Of a DNA stretch of 64,000 bases, positions 24,315-35,797 are shown one piece after another (position 1 is the stretch's first letter; each line of letters begins with the position of its first letter). A program made the position numbers and the translations under genes. The notes under the pieces were generated by a model. The model saw only the letters and a program-made list of their open reading frames with translations. It ran no database searches and was not told the DNA's origin. The DNA comes from Powellomyces hirtus (taxonomy: Eukaryota > Chytridiomycota > Chytridiomycetes > Spizellomycetales > Powellomycetaceae): the NCBI GenBank assembly GCA_025526995.1, contig JAHLKG010000024.1, positions 186,001 through 250,000 of the forward strand, written 5' to 3'.

Positions 24315-24730
24315 ATGAAAGTCGCGCGTTTCGTCACAACCAGATCGCATGCCATTTCACAAATGCCAGTCACTGTCCAAACTGCTCGCGCCACCCTCGC
24401 CGAGCATCTCCCCTTCATCGATTCCGCCAGTGCGCAGGTCACATCGTCGCCTGTCTCCATCCAATTCACCACCCTGGAGGGTCTGAAATGCGTCGTTCTG
24501 GTGAAAGACGATGGCTATCTGGTAAAAAATCACAGGCCTATGGCGTGTTGTGAGCGTTTGAGCAGGTTTATGGTAGTATCTGATATTTTCGCCCGCAGCT
24601 TCAAGGTTGCGGGACGTTTGAGAGTTTGGAGGCTCTGCTGTCGACCATCAGTGCTGGGTATCGCGCCAGGTTCTGCAACGCTCTGGCGGCGAAGCTGGAA
24701 GACTTGTTGCCGGAAGAGCAGCAAGCTTGA
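24315..24730 (+). CDS. GSKIP-domain (DUF727) protein
   Basis: Join 24315..24521, 24599..24730, giving 112 aa. Exon 2 encodes FESLEALLSTISAGYRARFCNALAAKLEDLLPEE, matching the family pattern (YxSLLDxLSPxYRxxFxxxLxxKL) that binds GSK3 kinase in animal GSKIP. Exon 1 holds the preceding beta-strands (VSIQFTTLEGLKCVVLVKDD). The 77-nt intron starts GTAAAA and ends CCCGCAG. The start is the first ATG of the frame; an internal ATG at about 24363 is an alternative. GSK3 binding in this organism is inferred from the family. Confidence 0.8.
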
Positions 24731-25236
24731 TCGCTTGGGTTTCGTAGTATAGTCGCGGAATCTCATAAAACCTCTGGTAGCATATCTGTGGATGCCGACA
24801 TGGACGCTGACGCGAACTAGACGCCGACGCCGACATTTGCAGTCCTCGGCACATCCATTCACCGTAGCTCCGGAAACCGCCGACCATAACCCATCACGGC
24901 CTGATCGATTGTCAACTTGAATGCATGCGATCCTGTAGCAGAGCGGTAGGATTTGTGTAACAAGCATTCTACGACACACAATGTCTGAAAGACCACCAGA
25001 AGTGTTCGCCAACCTCCGTGAGCGGCGACTCATTAAGATGCATGCATGCAAACCGCAGTAGGAGTATCTAGCTAGAGGGGTCGCCATATCGGTTTTAAAC
25101 GTGTATTGAGACAGAACGAGACCAGTAACAGACCAATATCCGTAACAGTGTCTACTTATGCAGATGCAAAAATGAAAAAAAAAATGTACTTTGAGAAAGA
25201 GTCTCCCATCTATAGTGTTCTCCAGGGATCCGTCCC
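24731..25236. other. Intergenic, nothing recognised
   Basis: A 506-bp interval between the GSKIP-domain gene and the GATA-finger gene, which are convergent. It contains an A8 run near 25176-25183 and no supported gene. Confidence 0.5.
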
Positions 25237-26670
25237 CTACTCCTCCGTGTTTTGGAGGATTCTGCCCCGCATCCACTTGACTCCGCATTTGTTGCAGAGG
25301 TCAGTGTACCCCTTTGGGCCGTGTCGCCACATTGGAGTTTGTGTGGCGGTGCAGTAGCCACACTTGCGGGGTGGGGATCCCGCCGAGTTGTTGGTAGCGG
25401 TTTTGGTGGACTTCCGCCGCTTGGTTGAAGGCTGTTGGTGCGCTTGGGAGGGCGTGGGAGAAGCCGTCGCATCGTCGGTTGGTGAGACCGACGACTGAGG
25501 GGATGGTGACGGGCTTCTGTCTCGTTTCCTCGGGGTGTGAGAGGAGGAGGATGGGTATGCTGTTTTTTCTGTTGATTGGCCACTTGGGGAAGATGAGGTA
25601 CGCGGCGGCGGGGTCCGGGGCTTGGTCGCTCTCCCGGGGGATGACCCCGCCTCCTGCTTCTGTCGCTTACCCGGGGGCGTCGGCAAGGTCGCGTTCTTCA
25701 TCTTCCGTGGCGTAGCAATCGGTTTGCGTCGTCTTGGATCGTGGAGCTGTTGCGACGTCTCATCGTCCGACGACTCGTACCGGCTCCGTTTTAGACGCGA
25801 CATGCGGAAGGGACGGACAGTCGGAGTCGGGTCAACGATGCGTTCTGGGAAGTATTCGGTCAGCGACCCCAGGTCTTGGAATCCCGGGTGAACGCTGATG
25901 ACTGGCGGCAACACCTTTGGAGCTGGTGTAGTGGGGGTCACAGCTCCGCTGATGTCGCCGCCATCGTCATCATCGTTGACCTGTGGAGCCTCATCTTCAG
26001 AACTCTCGGAGCTGTCCGAAGACTCCTCGCCGTCGTCCTCATCCGCTGAGCTGCTTCCTGATGAGTTCGACTGCGCATCGGCGTGGTGAACGCTGCCGAT
26101 CCCAGGTGAGGTGGCAGAAGCCGGAGGATAGTATGGAATAGGGGTAGTGGTTCCGCCTGTCGTCTCGACCTCTCCTTCATCTTCATCGCTGTCTTCATTC
26201 TCACGAACGTCGCTTACGGTGCTGATATTGTCGTCAGACTGGTACGCGGTCTCCTCGGCGGCGGTGGCCGGAATGTGGGCTCCCGAAGTTGTGGACAGCG
26301 ACGCGCCACCGTGGTTGACCGCTGCGTGGTAATGTGCTGAATGAATGGGTGACCCCGAGCCACCCAGTTGCTGTCGTTTTTGAAAATCAAGGAGTCGGGT
26401 GCTGAACAGGACAGCAGCTGCACCGAGCATGTCGTCGTCGGCCATCCATTCCCGGAAGGGCGGCGGAGATCTTGGCCGGTACGCCTCCGGCACCGGGAAA
26501 TTGTTGAGCAAAAGTTGAGCATCCGCCAATGGAATCCCGGTGGGAGTCCTGCTCCCAGTGCGGCCATCCAAAGAGGCTGGCGGCAGCAGCTCGGGTTCGT
26601 TTGAAGGTCCTTCATAATGAGGGTCGTAGACAGAGGCCATTGTCGAAGGGGCCGTTGAGAGTTTGCTCAT
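25237..26670 (-). CDS. GATA-type zinc-finger transcription factor
   Basis: A single exon of 477 aa; ATG 26670 is chosen because the frame upstream offers only GTG. The C-terminal finger, about residues 439-475, is CGYC-x18-CNKC with MWRHGPKGYTDLCNKCG, a C-x2-C-x18-C-x2-C GATA finger, ending a few residues before the stop. The rest is disordered: an acidic Ser/Glu/Asp run (about 155-240), then Lys/Arg/Ser/Pro-rich segments with KRRKSTK-like nuclear localisation clusters just before the finger. It probably binds GATA-core sites in promoters; target genes are unknown. The long upstream non-coding region suggests an extended promoter or 5' UTR. Confidence 0.85.
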   Translation of the reverse strand: MSKLSTAPSTMASVYDPHYEGPSNEPELLPPASLDGRTGSRTPTGIPLADAQLLLNNFPVPEAYRPRSPPPFREWMADDDMLGAAAVLFSTRLLDFQKRQQLGGSGSPIHSAHYHAAVNHGGASLSTTSGAHIPATAAEETAYQSDDNISTVSDVRENEDSDEDEGEVETTGGTTTPIPYYPPASATSPGIGSVHHADAQSNSSGSSSADEDDGEESSDSSESSEDEAPQVNDDDDGGDISGAVTPTTPAPKVLPPVISVHPGFQDLGSLTEYFPERIVDPTPTVRPFRMSRLKRSRYESSDDETSQQLHDPRRRKPIATPRKMKNATLPTPPGKRQKQEAGSSPGRATKPRTPPPRTSSSPSGQSTEKTAYPSSSSHTPRKRDRSPSPSPQSSVSPTDDATASPTPSQAHQQPSTKRRKSTKTATNNSAGSPPRKCGYCTATQTPMWRHGPKGYTDLCNKCGVKWMRGRILQNTEE

Positions 26671-29600
26671 TACGTAACGAGGTGGAATTGACACGGACGG
26701 GAGAGTGGAACACCCTTATCGTAAAAGAGAATGCAGAGGGCAATAAACGAGAGCAATCTGTCGGTAAACAGGGGCAAGGAAGAGTAGGATGTGTGAGTGA
26801 AGGTGTGCAAGTGAATGGTAAAACGAAAAAGTAGATCTCTCTCTCGCAAGATGCCGCTGACCGAGCGGAGATAGTGCTGACGAAACCGTCTTGGGACGAG
26901 ACACAGGGGTCCCGCGCGCGCATAAAAGGTCATGCGCGACAACAAGGGCCACACACACATAACATGCATACCTTGTCCACTTGAATCCAATTACTAGCTT
27001 GGATGCCACGCACAATGTGAAATAGACGTAGAAATAGAATGTGAGAACTTGGAAAGGAAATGGGGCACACAGGCTTGGATTTGGCTTGGGTGTGTCAATG
27101 GGGGGCATACTTACATGCGATTTTCGGATGCCGAGGCGAGAGGGGGCGCCGGGATGCCCTCGGTTTATATAGACGAGACAGGCTGAGCGGAGTTCAAGTA
27201 TGAGTGCACGCACACCAAGTAAACGTCATCAGATGCATGCAAATTGAGGGTCGCTTTTTTTCTTTGCATAGTATTGTCTGCGAGCGTTTCGGGCCATCGC
27301 AAGGTTTCTTTCCCCACGCACTACTGGGTCCAGTGCCCCAGAGTTGTTACTATTGATATCGCAGGTGCAGAGATGCTCTTTGGGCACCCAGACCTGGGTG
27401 CGCGTGGCGGAGATGGTGGGCCTAGAGTATTGCGTTCGTTCTTTATGGGGTGCGTTCAGTTGAGGAAAAACTTACATTGCCATTATGTCTTCCTGAATTT
27501 CAAGCAATGATGCGATTGAACTTTGTGTACATGTCACATATAATGTAAAATACGGAATGAATTGGTTCAAGAAACCGTCATTCAAGATCACAAAATGCAT
27601 AGATTTATTTGAAGATAACCGATCAAAGCTTCGTATGGCAGAGGGCGCTGTTGTTGGGGCCAGCATATTTGTCTCTCGAAGAGAAAGCGGCATGCATTTT
27701 CAGAGGATTTGATTCCGAGGTTCTATTTTATTTGTCGTATGGATACCAATTGCTTTTTTCATCATATCTTACGCCTTACCACAGCAGGGAAGGTGTCTCG
27801 CATTTTGTCGTACGCTCTTACCAACACAGCGGAGTTCTGCGTCGGAATGAGCCGTTTCCGCTCTGTCGGACCTGCCTCACAGAACTGCTACACATAACAC
27901 ACGAGAATTTGCGTAGGAGTTCGAGTGCCTTCCTATTTGGAAGCGCTCGCACCGGAAGCATGCAGCGCATACCAGCGAGGGCGAAGCGCGAGACGCCACA
28001 CGAGACGCCGCACGAAATGCGCTTCCTGCTGGCAACCAGATTGGCAATGAGATGAAAGAAAATCTTGCTGGATCTGTTGAAAGAGATAAGCGGCGATTTT
28101 GTGCGCGGAACGAGGAAGACGCGCGAATGAATAGGTTAGGACTACGGTAATATTGGACATCGAAGCTTGATTGAAAACGGAGGGGTCCTGCTTCCGGTTG
28201 TTGATCGGCAAGGAGAAACGGCGGAGCTTGCTGCGCCGCGACGCGCAGCCTCAGGCGCCTTCCGATGAACCAATGATCCGGTGAAGACAAGAACGATGCA
28301 TCGCGGCCTATGTCATCCGTTCGCTACTCGCGACTTCTTCAGTGCCTGTATACATTGCCCACTGCAGGGAACAGGACGGACAAGCTCGCATCACTACCTG
28401 AAAACGACAGCGTAGCTGACAAGCCAAAACGCGCGGCGCAGCAAGACGGCGTCATATATCATGGACGCGCACCAACAAACAAATTTCATACCTCATCGTT
28501 CAGCCGCGTGGTTGGCACCATGATCGTCGGCTTGAGCCTCTAATCCCAAGAAAAGAATCCGTTGGTACAAAAGGATCTGCGTGCTTCTAGCCCGCTCCTC
28601 CGAAAGGGACGAAGCGGTCCTTTGTCTACCGTACGCGCGTGAGGCAGAAGAGCGTGGTGAATAGGAAGCATCGATGCATGTAATCGCACAACCCACGCAT
28701 GAGCCACCTGTGGAATGTAGAATCTTGTAATGAGTGGTCGAGCGACAACTTTGATTTCGTATAAACTGCGAGTCTCGTCCAGCTCCCGTTTGGCCCCAAT
28801 TCATCAAAAGGGATGAGCTGCAGTTTGCTGCATACTCTCAGGCTGATCTTATCTTTTGCATTAGACGGCCACTCACCTACAACCTGCACTTGACCCTAAA
28901 GCAAATAATGGCAGATTATTGCGGCGGCCGGCGACGTGTCTTGGACTTTCTCGCTGCAGGACCTGATCGATGCAGTCAGATGAACGTAACTTGCGTGCTA
29001 TCTACTACTAATGTTCCTTGGACGCCTCAACATCTCTTTGAGAAATGCCCACCACATCGGAGACCCGTGGAAACCAAAGTTATGGTTCGCAGATGCCACA
29101 AACCGAGACGTTTCGGGAGGTCATTGATGGAGGGCGACATTGATCTGGATTGTCAACATCCCATGCAGGTCGTCCTAGCTTCCCCAGGCTGCTGATAATA
29201 ACGTGATGCCCATGGTCGGTCCAAGGGAATCGACGCCTATCAAGGATTAGCTTCGCTCAAACCAGTGGACAGCTCCTGGTATATCCAAGTCAATGCCATG
29301 ATGGACAATGAGCGGCGATGAGCGTTACCTATAATCATTTGTAAGCGAAAAAGATCGAATTGAACATCAATATCCGATGTAGAAGACGACCCATATGGAA
29401 CTGAGGAATACCGGGTTGCGGCCGGATGAAAATCTGACGGCATCTGGATGAGACACTATGAAGGGCCACAGGTGGGTTGGGCTCAAATCATGGAGCATCA
29501 CTTGGCTGTGCCTATGGAAACAAATTTGGCCGCAGTTAGCTGTGCTTATGCCGGGTGACACGCTGAGCGCAGATGTTGCTTCCATCGGGCTCTATCGACA

Positions 29601-30237
29601 ATAAAGCATCACGTTCACTGCGAAAAGTGTTCCGGAGGGTGGGAACGAGCGATGGAGAACATGAAGAGACATGAGGGGCGAGCGCGACGCGACGTGCCAG
29701 ATGCAGGGCCAGCGATATGAGGAGGTGGGACGGAGAGATTGTTGCGATGTGCCGATGAAAGAAAGAGTACGGAAGGACGTATGTGGATTGAGAAAAGTAC
29801 TACGAGGATGAGAACCATTCATATGGGAATTCACACATATCACACATATGTAACGACGGACAGCAATGGGGAATTCACACCCTCAGGCCACGTGACACGC
29901 GTGCAGGAGAAAGGATTGACGTGTATGGGGACAAGTATGCGCTTGCGTCTTGGTTTTGGGAATGCCACTAGTTATCATTGAAGGATGCATACTGCCTTGG
30001 AAAATAGCAAGTGGAAGATGCATGTACTAGACATGGATAGAGCAATGACTGTGTATTAATTAACATGGCGTGGGGAGCGCCCGTCATCCATGAATCGCCG
30101 CTGACCGGGGAACCGATTCCGATAGAACAGAAAAGCTGCTTTGGAGTAGGAACAACAAGAACTTATATTGGAGAGATATATAAATACAATTTGGTTGCAC
30201 TGGAGCACACTTGGAAGAGAAAAGGGCTGAACTGCTA
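26671..30237. other. Long region without a supported gene
   Basis: About 3.6 kb between the GATA-finger gene and VID27. Candidate minus-strand pieces around 28889-28760 (contains RVCSKLQLIPFDELGPNGSW) and 29440-29300 (contains SDIDVQFDLFRLQMIIG) have coding-like composition. They may be exons of an unrecognised or decayed gene, but I could not link them with consistent splice sites. The GATA gene's promoter is presumably at 26.7-27.2 kb. Confidence 0.4.
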
Positions 30238-32710
30238 CTAATACGGGGAATTTACAATACTAGATCTGCTCTTGAGCAGTTTCACCGGGGTCGAAAGCTT
30301 GTTCTAAAAAGTAAAAACGTCATCTATTAGTAAAATGTATTGGTGAAGCGCACTGAGGCGCAACAGCACTCTTACTTTGGTGATCATCTCCACCTCGGAG
30401 GGCAGAGCAACAATCATGGCGCGATCCTCTCCATATTTGAAGTTGTCGGCAACGACCGTGTCGGCGTACTGCTTGATAGTGTAATCGTAGTAATGTCCAC
30501 CTTTTACGCGTCTAAAATTCCATCGAATCACATTGTTGCCGCTGGACGTGATGATGGCCTGTTCTTCTGAATCGCCGGTGCTAAACCGGGCGGGAGTGAA
30601 ATTGACTGTTCCCCCCAGCCACCCCACGTGTTCCGGCTTGAGTTGCAGCCGCTTCATCTGAGGCTTCTCCTGGCCCATGCTTTTCTGGAATCCGAGCGTT
30701 CCACCCTGTCCCTTGATCTCGGTATTTACGAGGAACAGATGCGTACGGCACGTCGCAATGATCCATTTGCCGTTTTCGGTGGTGTCGATGCCAATGATGG
30801 GGTCACCACCACCAGGAAGATGTGTCTTGGCGTTAAGACCCAGTTTGTTGTACAGTCGGATTTCACCTTTGGCCGATCCAACCGCAAGCTCTCCCTTTCC
30901 AGTCGTGGTGGCGCAGCTAAAGTTGCTCTTGGTCGCATACTGTTTGGACTCGGTGTCAACGAGTTTGTTGCCGCGCAGACGGGGATCAATGCGGAAGATC
31001 GAGTTGTGACCGATGCCGACCATGGTCTGGTTGGTAGTGAGTTGCGAATACTTTTCATCGGGGACAATCTCTTCCAGCTTGCGGTTCTCGTCCACTGTCC
31101 ATTCCTCCACCACCTTTCCCGCCTCCAAATCCATTTTGAACAGCTTGTGTTCCTCGCCCGGTTTCATCATAATTAAAGCCGAGTCCTGCTGATGCAGCAT
31201 CACCTTGCGAGGCGAGAAAGTGTTGCCGTCCAAGGATCTGACATTATTGATCGTGGTGGCGAATTTCAGGCGGTCGTCATCCGTGTGCTTGAACACACCA
31301 ATCTTATCACCCCGCACGACAAACGAACGGTCGTGCTTGTAGCCCACAGCAAGCTGGCTGTTTTTGCTTCCCTTGGTGCTGTCCTTGTACTCCTTCTCGT
31401 CATCAGAGTCATCTTCTTGGATCTCTTCCTCTTCAGCCTCTTCCCACACTTCCTCTTCCTCTGCCATCGCCTCCTCCTCTCTTTCGTCAATGTCCATCGG
31501 GTCATCATCGTACATCCGCATCAGATACTCTTGATCGTTCTTCTTCATCTTTCGGAAGAGCTCTCTGTTTTTCGTCTCGTATATGCATTCCGTAATTAGG
31601 TTCTTGAACTCGGCCTCGCCCTCATCGTCTAGGAACCGGATGGACCATGTATAGATTGGCATCCGGCTGGTTTCATCGAGATAGTTGAAGATGAATGACT
31701 TGTGTTCTGCGTTGAATGTCGGCCGCATTTCTTCTTCAATGGGTTGGCAGAGATGAACGTGATTCCTGTCTTTGACCACCAGCTGGAACTCCCACTCTTT
31801 TAATTCGCTGATTTCTGCAATGACCTGGTCGTTCACTGTCAAGAACTGATTAACTCGCATGTCGTAAATGTATAGCTGAGCGCGCACGGAGGACAAAACC
31901 TCTCCCTTTGGAATGGCAGAGAGGGCACGCGAAGCTGCGGCTCCAGCTCCTTCAGGGGATGCAGGAGCCCGAGAACCGCCGGATGCTGGTGTGGGTGTGG
32001 ATGCGGTGGGTGTGCCGGGAGATTGTGTGCCCGATCGAGCAGAGGAAGCAGCCGCTTTGGTAACACGCTTGATAGGAGTCTGAAGCTGAAAGTCAAACCC
32101 TATTTTGATGAGTTTGGGCATGAATGCACTGTGCAATGTTCCAGTGACAATTTACCAGGTCCTTCTTCTGCCCAATCGGGTTCGCAGTAGCGGACGCCTT
32201 GACTCGCTCAACAAAGGCCGACAGTTCTTCATCCGTGGAGCTGGCATGACTCTTGCCAACCTTACGCTCATACATGCACGTGTAGGCAGTGTCCTCAAAC
32301 AAGCTCTGCGTCAGTTCTGCGACAGAGGGGTCGATTTCAAACTCCCAGCCTCTCGCCCCCGTCACGTCCTGAGGATCCGCCCACTCCAGAGAGAAAGGAC
32401 CTGCCCTAGATTTCACACGCTGGAAGCGGAGAGCCGGGTCCAACAGGAATGTGTACTCGTCGTCCAAAACGTCGTCGTCTTCGCCCTGATCTTCCCCTTC
32501 CGCGTAGACTCGGGTAATGACCAGCTGGTATTGAAATGCGGTGGTGGTGCGGCGAATGGTAGCGCAGGCGTCCCGGAAGACAACTTCTTTGACGCTTTTG
32601 GCATCGTAAGGGTCGATTTTATAAAACTGGCCGGTGGGGATCTCGACAAGGCTTTCGGAGGCCTTGTTGCCAAACATCAAATTGTTGATGTTCCTGAAAA
32701 GGAAATTCAT
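30238..32710 (-). CDS. VID27: Vid27-family protein
   Basis: Minus-strand join 32710..32156, 32085..30376, 30303..30238: 776 aa, the usual size of the family. Visible features are an N-terminal PH-like region (SLVEIPTGQFYKIDP), a central PH-like region (VRAQLYIYDMRVNQFLTVND), then a very acidic stretch (EEEAMAEEEEVWEEAEEEEI). The C-terminal beta-propeller contains LAVGYKHDRSFVVRGDKIGV, TTGKGELAVGSAKGEIRLYN and ITSSGNNVIRWNFRRV. Yeast Vid27 is linked to vacuolar import and degradation of gluconeogenic enzymes; the mechanism is unclear. Intron 1 uses acceptor GACTTTCAG at 32086-32094; the nearer AATAG would break the frame. The last exon encodes only 21 residues. Confidence 0.92.
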
Positions 32711-34400
32711 GGCGATTGAATCTTCCTTAAGGTATTGGTATAACAAGGAAAGCTTAAAGTGGATAAACTAAGCTATAAGGTCCTATAAAGCAAGATGGAA
32801 AATGGCCTTGTAAATGCTCAACTCGTATATCGATAAGGTTATTAAGGTGGTAAGTGTGTCATACCTGCCAAAGGTGTTGCGGTGGGATTTACCTCAGAAA
32901 AGACTTAGAAAAGCTACTAGGCTACTACACTTAGCATAAGGAAATGGCCACTAAAGCTATCAACTTGTTTGACATATCCTTATTTCTAACCCCCTCCAAA
33001 TTGCAAAAAATAAATAAATAGGTGACAAAGGCATAGATTCAAGTAAAGCATGGTGAGCCCATAAATAACTAAATAAAATAGATAAAATTGAATAATATTG
33101 TAACCAATATCTTTAGCATCAACAAGTATTTCATAGGTTCTCTTAATCTACCTAAAGCTACTGAGTAGAGCTATAATGGTCTAAATTAACAATAATAAAT
33201 CGAAATGAATAACAGATAAAGTTTTTCAAATACTTCAAGGTAATGAGTAGTCCATCAACTACTCCATAAAGGCGTGTAAGTGGTTGAGTACAGAAAGTGC
33301 AAAAAAGATAGCGCACATATAAACTATAGCTCCTAGTAATAATAACAAAATAATTGTAGATACGGTAAACGGGAAGTATATCTAAACCAACTGTCACTTG
33401 TCATAGGTATATTATTGGTTATGGAAATGTAAAAACCAACCATTTGATGTATTAAAAGATGGAAAGGCTCAGTTAAAAGGAGAGCAACTAAACTATTAAA
33501 TAGAATTAATATACCTATAAATAGACACTAAGTAAAACAGAAGATGAATTACTACGTAAATTAGCAAAATTAAAAAACTATTTACGCAACCCAATACTCA
33601 TCTAATTAATGTTGCCCAACGTTGGTCAAATATTTCTAAGGTTAATATTAACTATTCCGTTACATAGAATAAACTTCTTAACAAAAAAGTATTTATAGTT
33701 AATATAATTTAATATTCTTTTGGAATTGTTAAAATATAACTAAGGTAGCTATCATATATAATAATGCATTGTAATTAGCAATACCAAGTTAGGTTATAAA
33801 TTAATAGCTAGCTGTTTTGCCTTGTCACTACCCGTGAAGGCCGAGTGCTCTATAGTGAACGATTTTGGGAAATGTTGATGGCCGCTGGGCAAGTTTTGGT
33901 ATCCAGTCTTTGAGGCGCCTACTTACTAGAACACCTTCCCCTGCGAGGCAACCAAAAGTATCAGTGACAAACAAGAAAATGCGGCGTAACTAATTGTCAT
34001 CTTTACCAATAAAAAAAGTAAACATTAGGCATCAGAACTTCTATAGCTATCACTTATTAATAATTCAATATATTATAGGCATTAAGTTCATTCTTTGTCC
34101 ATCTTTACTAATAGCTGTGCTGCTATAAAATACTATGCAAATTTTATTGTTTTCAGGGTGTTACAAAGAAAAATGCTTCTCAATATAATTATCATTAAAT
34201 GTCAGACGGTATCTTTAGTGCCTTTTATTGTAAAAAAGTCTATTAGTTCTTATTTTATTGATGTCTTACCTCATATCTTTTACATAATGATACCTATCTT
34301 GCTACCCCCCGTGGGTATTGCGTTATTGCTTGTAGTCTTGTTCATATTTGCATTTTGAAATACACGAAAAGGGAATGAAAGGAGCAAAGTGGCTTTTTGT
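32711..34400. other. AT-rich, CpG-poor island
   Basis: The base composition changes sharply just upstream of VID27: long runs of A/T words (TAATAT, ATAAAT, TATAGG) and very few CG dinucleotides, unlike all flanking genes. Frames here (for example 33397-33158 minus, 34095-34358 plus) have no motifs. It could be an old decayed transposon, inserted organelle-like DNA or a structural AT-rich block; the sequence alone does not decide. Confidence 0.6.
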
Positions 34401-35498
34401 GTTCAATAAGTTATAGCTAAACAAATTTGGTGACTGGGTCCTTAGTTTTTCTTTTTATGGAGGGAAATGTTGAGAAACTGGTTACTTTTTTGACACTCGG
34501 AACTACACAGTTTGCAGCGTGACAAAATATTTGTGACACAGCACACTTCCATTTGGATGCCTTCTGACATTTTCATTTCATAAACGCGTTCTTTGCGCCT
34601 CACGTTAAAGTGGCTTTCACTGGCTTTGGCCTGAGTTAAAAATGGAAGGCTATCTGTCTAGGCATTGTGTTGCTGTGACTCACCAACTGGCATCTGATTT
34701 CCTGACTAGTTCCAAGCGCTTTCAAGGGTTCAAGAGCGACAAGTCTGGTGACACTTCACTGTCCCAAAAAAGGGTGTGGCGCAGATTGACAACGGTGAGT
34801 TTGAATTGGCAACTCTCCACTACCGCTTCTACTGCTATTCATGTTTTGACCAACAATTGGAGTTTTGCGTTTTGGCATTGAGTCATGGCAGGCATTGTCC
34901 TAAGTAATGGTAAAAGCCTGCTTTTTCAGCCTCGTCAGGAGCGAGAACATGGCAACCCTGTGAAACGTTGAAAAGAGTGTGGAGTAGTTGATGAGGGTGG
35001 ATTACCGTGGGTTGATTTGGCAACTCTCCAGCACTACGGCTCGTACTGCTAGCCATACTCTGACGGTTGAGCTCCTTATGGGTCAAGGCCAAAAAGTGTC
35101 AATGCTATAGACATTTTTTTGTCCTCTAACATCGCGGAGGGTCCCCCAGGAGCTTTGTTGGTAACCCACATTTTGATTTTAGTACATCTCGAGTCCTTCT
35201 GTGTTTTACAACACTTGGCTATGCACTGATGTTAATCCAGCCCATCTCCTCTCTGCAAGCGAGATATCAACCCCAGAAGCCACTTGACTTGGGACATATT
35301 GGAGATGGGCGCAATATCAACCTTACAAAGCATAGCTTGATTAGTAAACAATGGTGTAAGAAACTAGGCTTTTGGGATGTCGACACACAGACTGATTACA
35401 CCACCCCATTAGACACACTCGTCTTGCCAAATACTCATTTACAAAATTCCATATGGCCACATAGACAAAGTTCTTTTGAGAAATATGGTTTTCAAACA
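34401..35498. other. Relic sequence with a diverged direct repeat
   Basis: Composition is less extreme than the AT island. Two related segments, about 34813-34857 and 35032-35079, share GGCAACTCTCCA and then TACTGCTA-type words. Near the end, an open frame from 35229 runs directly into the retrotransposon insertion site. No family is recognised. Confidence 0.4.
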
Positions 35499-35503
35499 AT
35501 GAC

Positions 35504-35778
35504 TGTAATGAGGCGTGGCTCGCCAGCCTAAGCCTAGATACGCGTCGGGAAGGGTCCGGCGCGAGATGGATGCTAGCGTCAGCATCCCAAAGGGTACTAG
35601 ACCTCAGGGATGGCCACGGATGGTCATCACGTGACCGGGACCGCCCCGGGGTCCAGAAGAAAAGTAGGAATACTCCAACGAGGGCGTATTCAAGACGTAG
35701 AGATCTTACAGTAGAATTAGAGATAGGGAATTCCCGAATAGAAGACTAGACTCTGGCAACGGACCTAGTATTATTACA
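35504..35778 (+). repeat. 5' LTR of the gypsy element
   Basis: 275 bp, TG...CA ends. It is followed at once by TGGTAGCACCAC, the expected place and form (TGG start) of a tRNA primer-binding site; the primer tRNA was not identified. Confidence 0.93.
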
Positions 35779-35797
35779 TGGTAGCACCACCTCGTAG

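Noticed and set aside
28890..29195. 101-codon plus-strand frame
   Set aside because: No recognisable domain; the opposite strand has comparably good fragments, so no gene could be decided.
33158..34358. Hydrophobic frames in the AT-rich island as mitochondrial-type genes
   Set aside because: They are short, without conserved respiratory-chain motifs; hydrophobicity follows from AT-rich codons.
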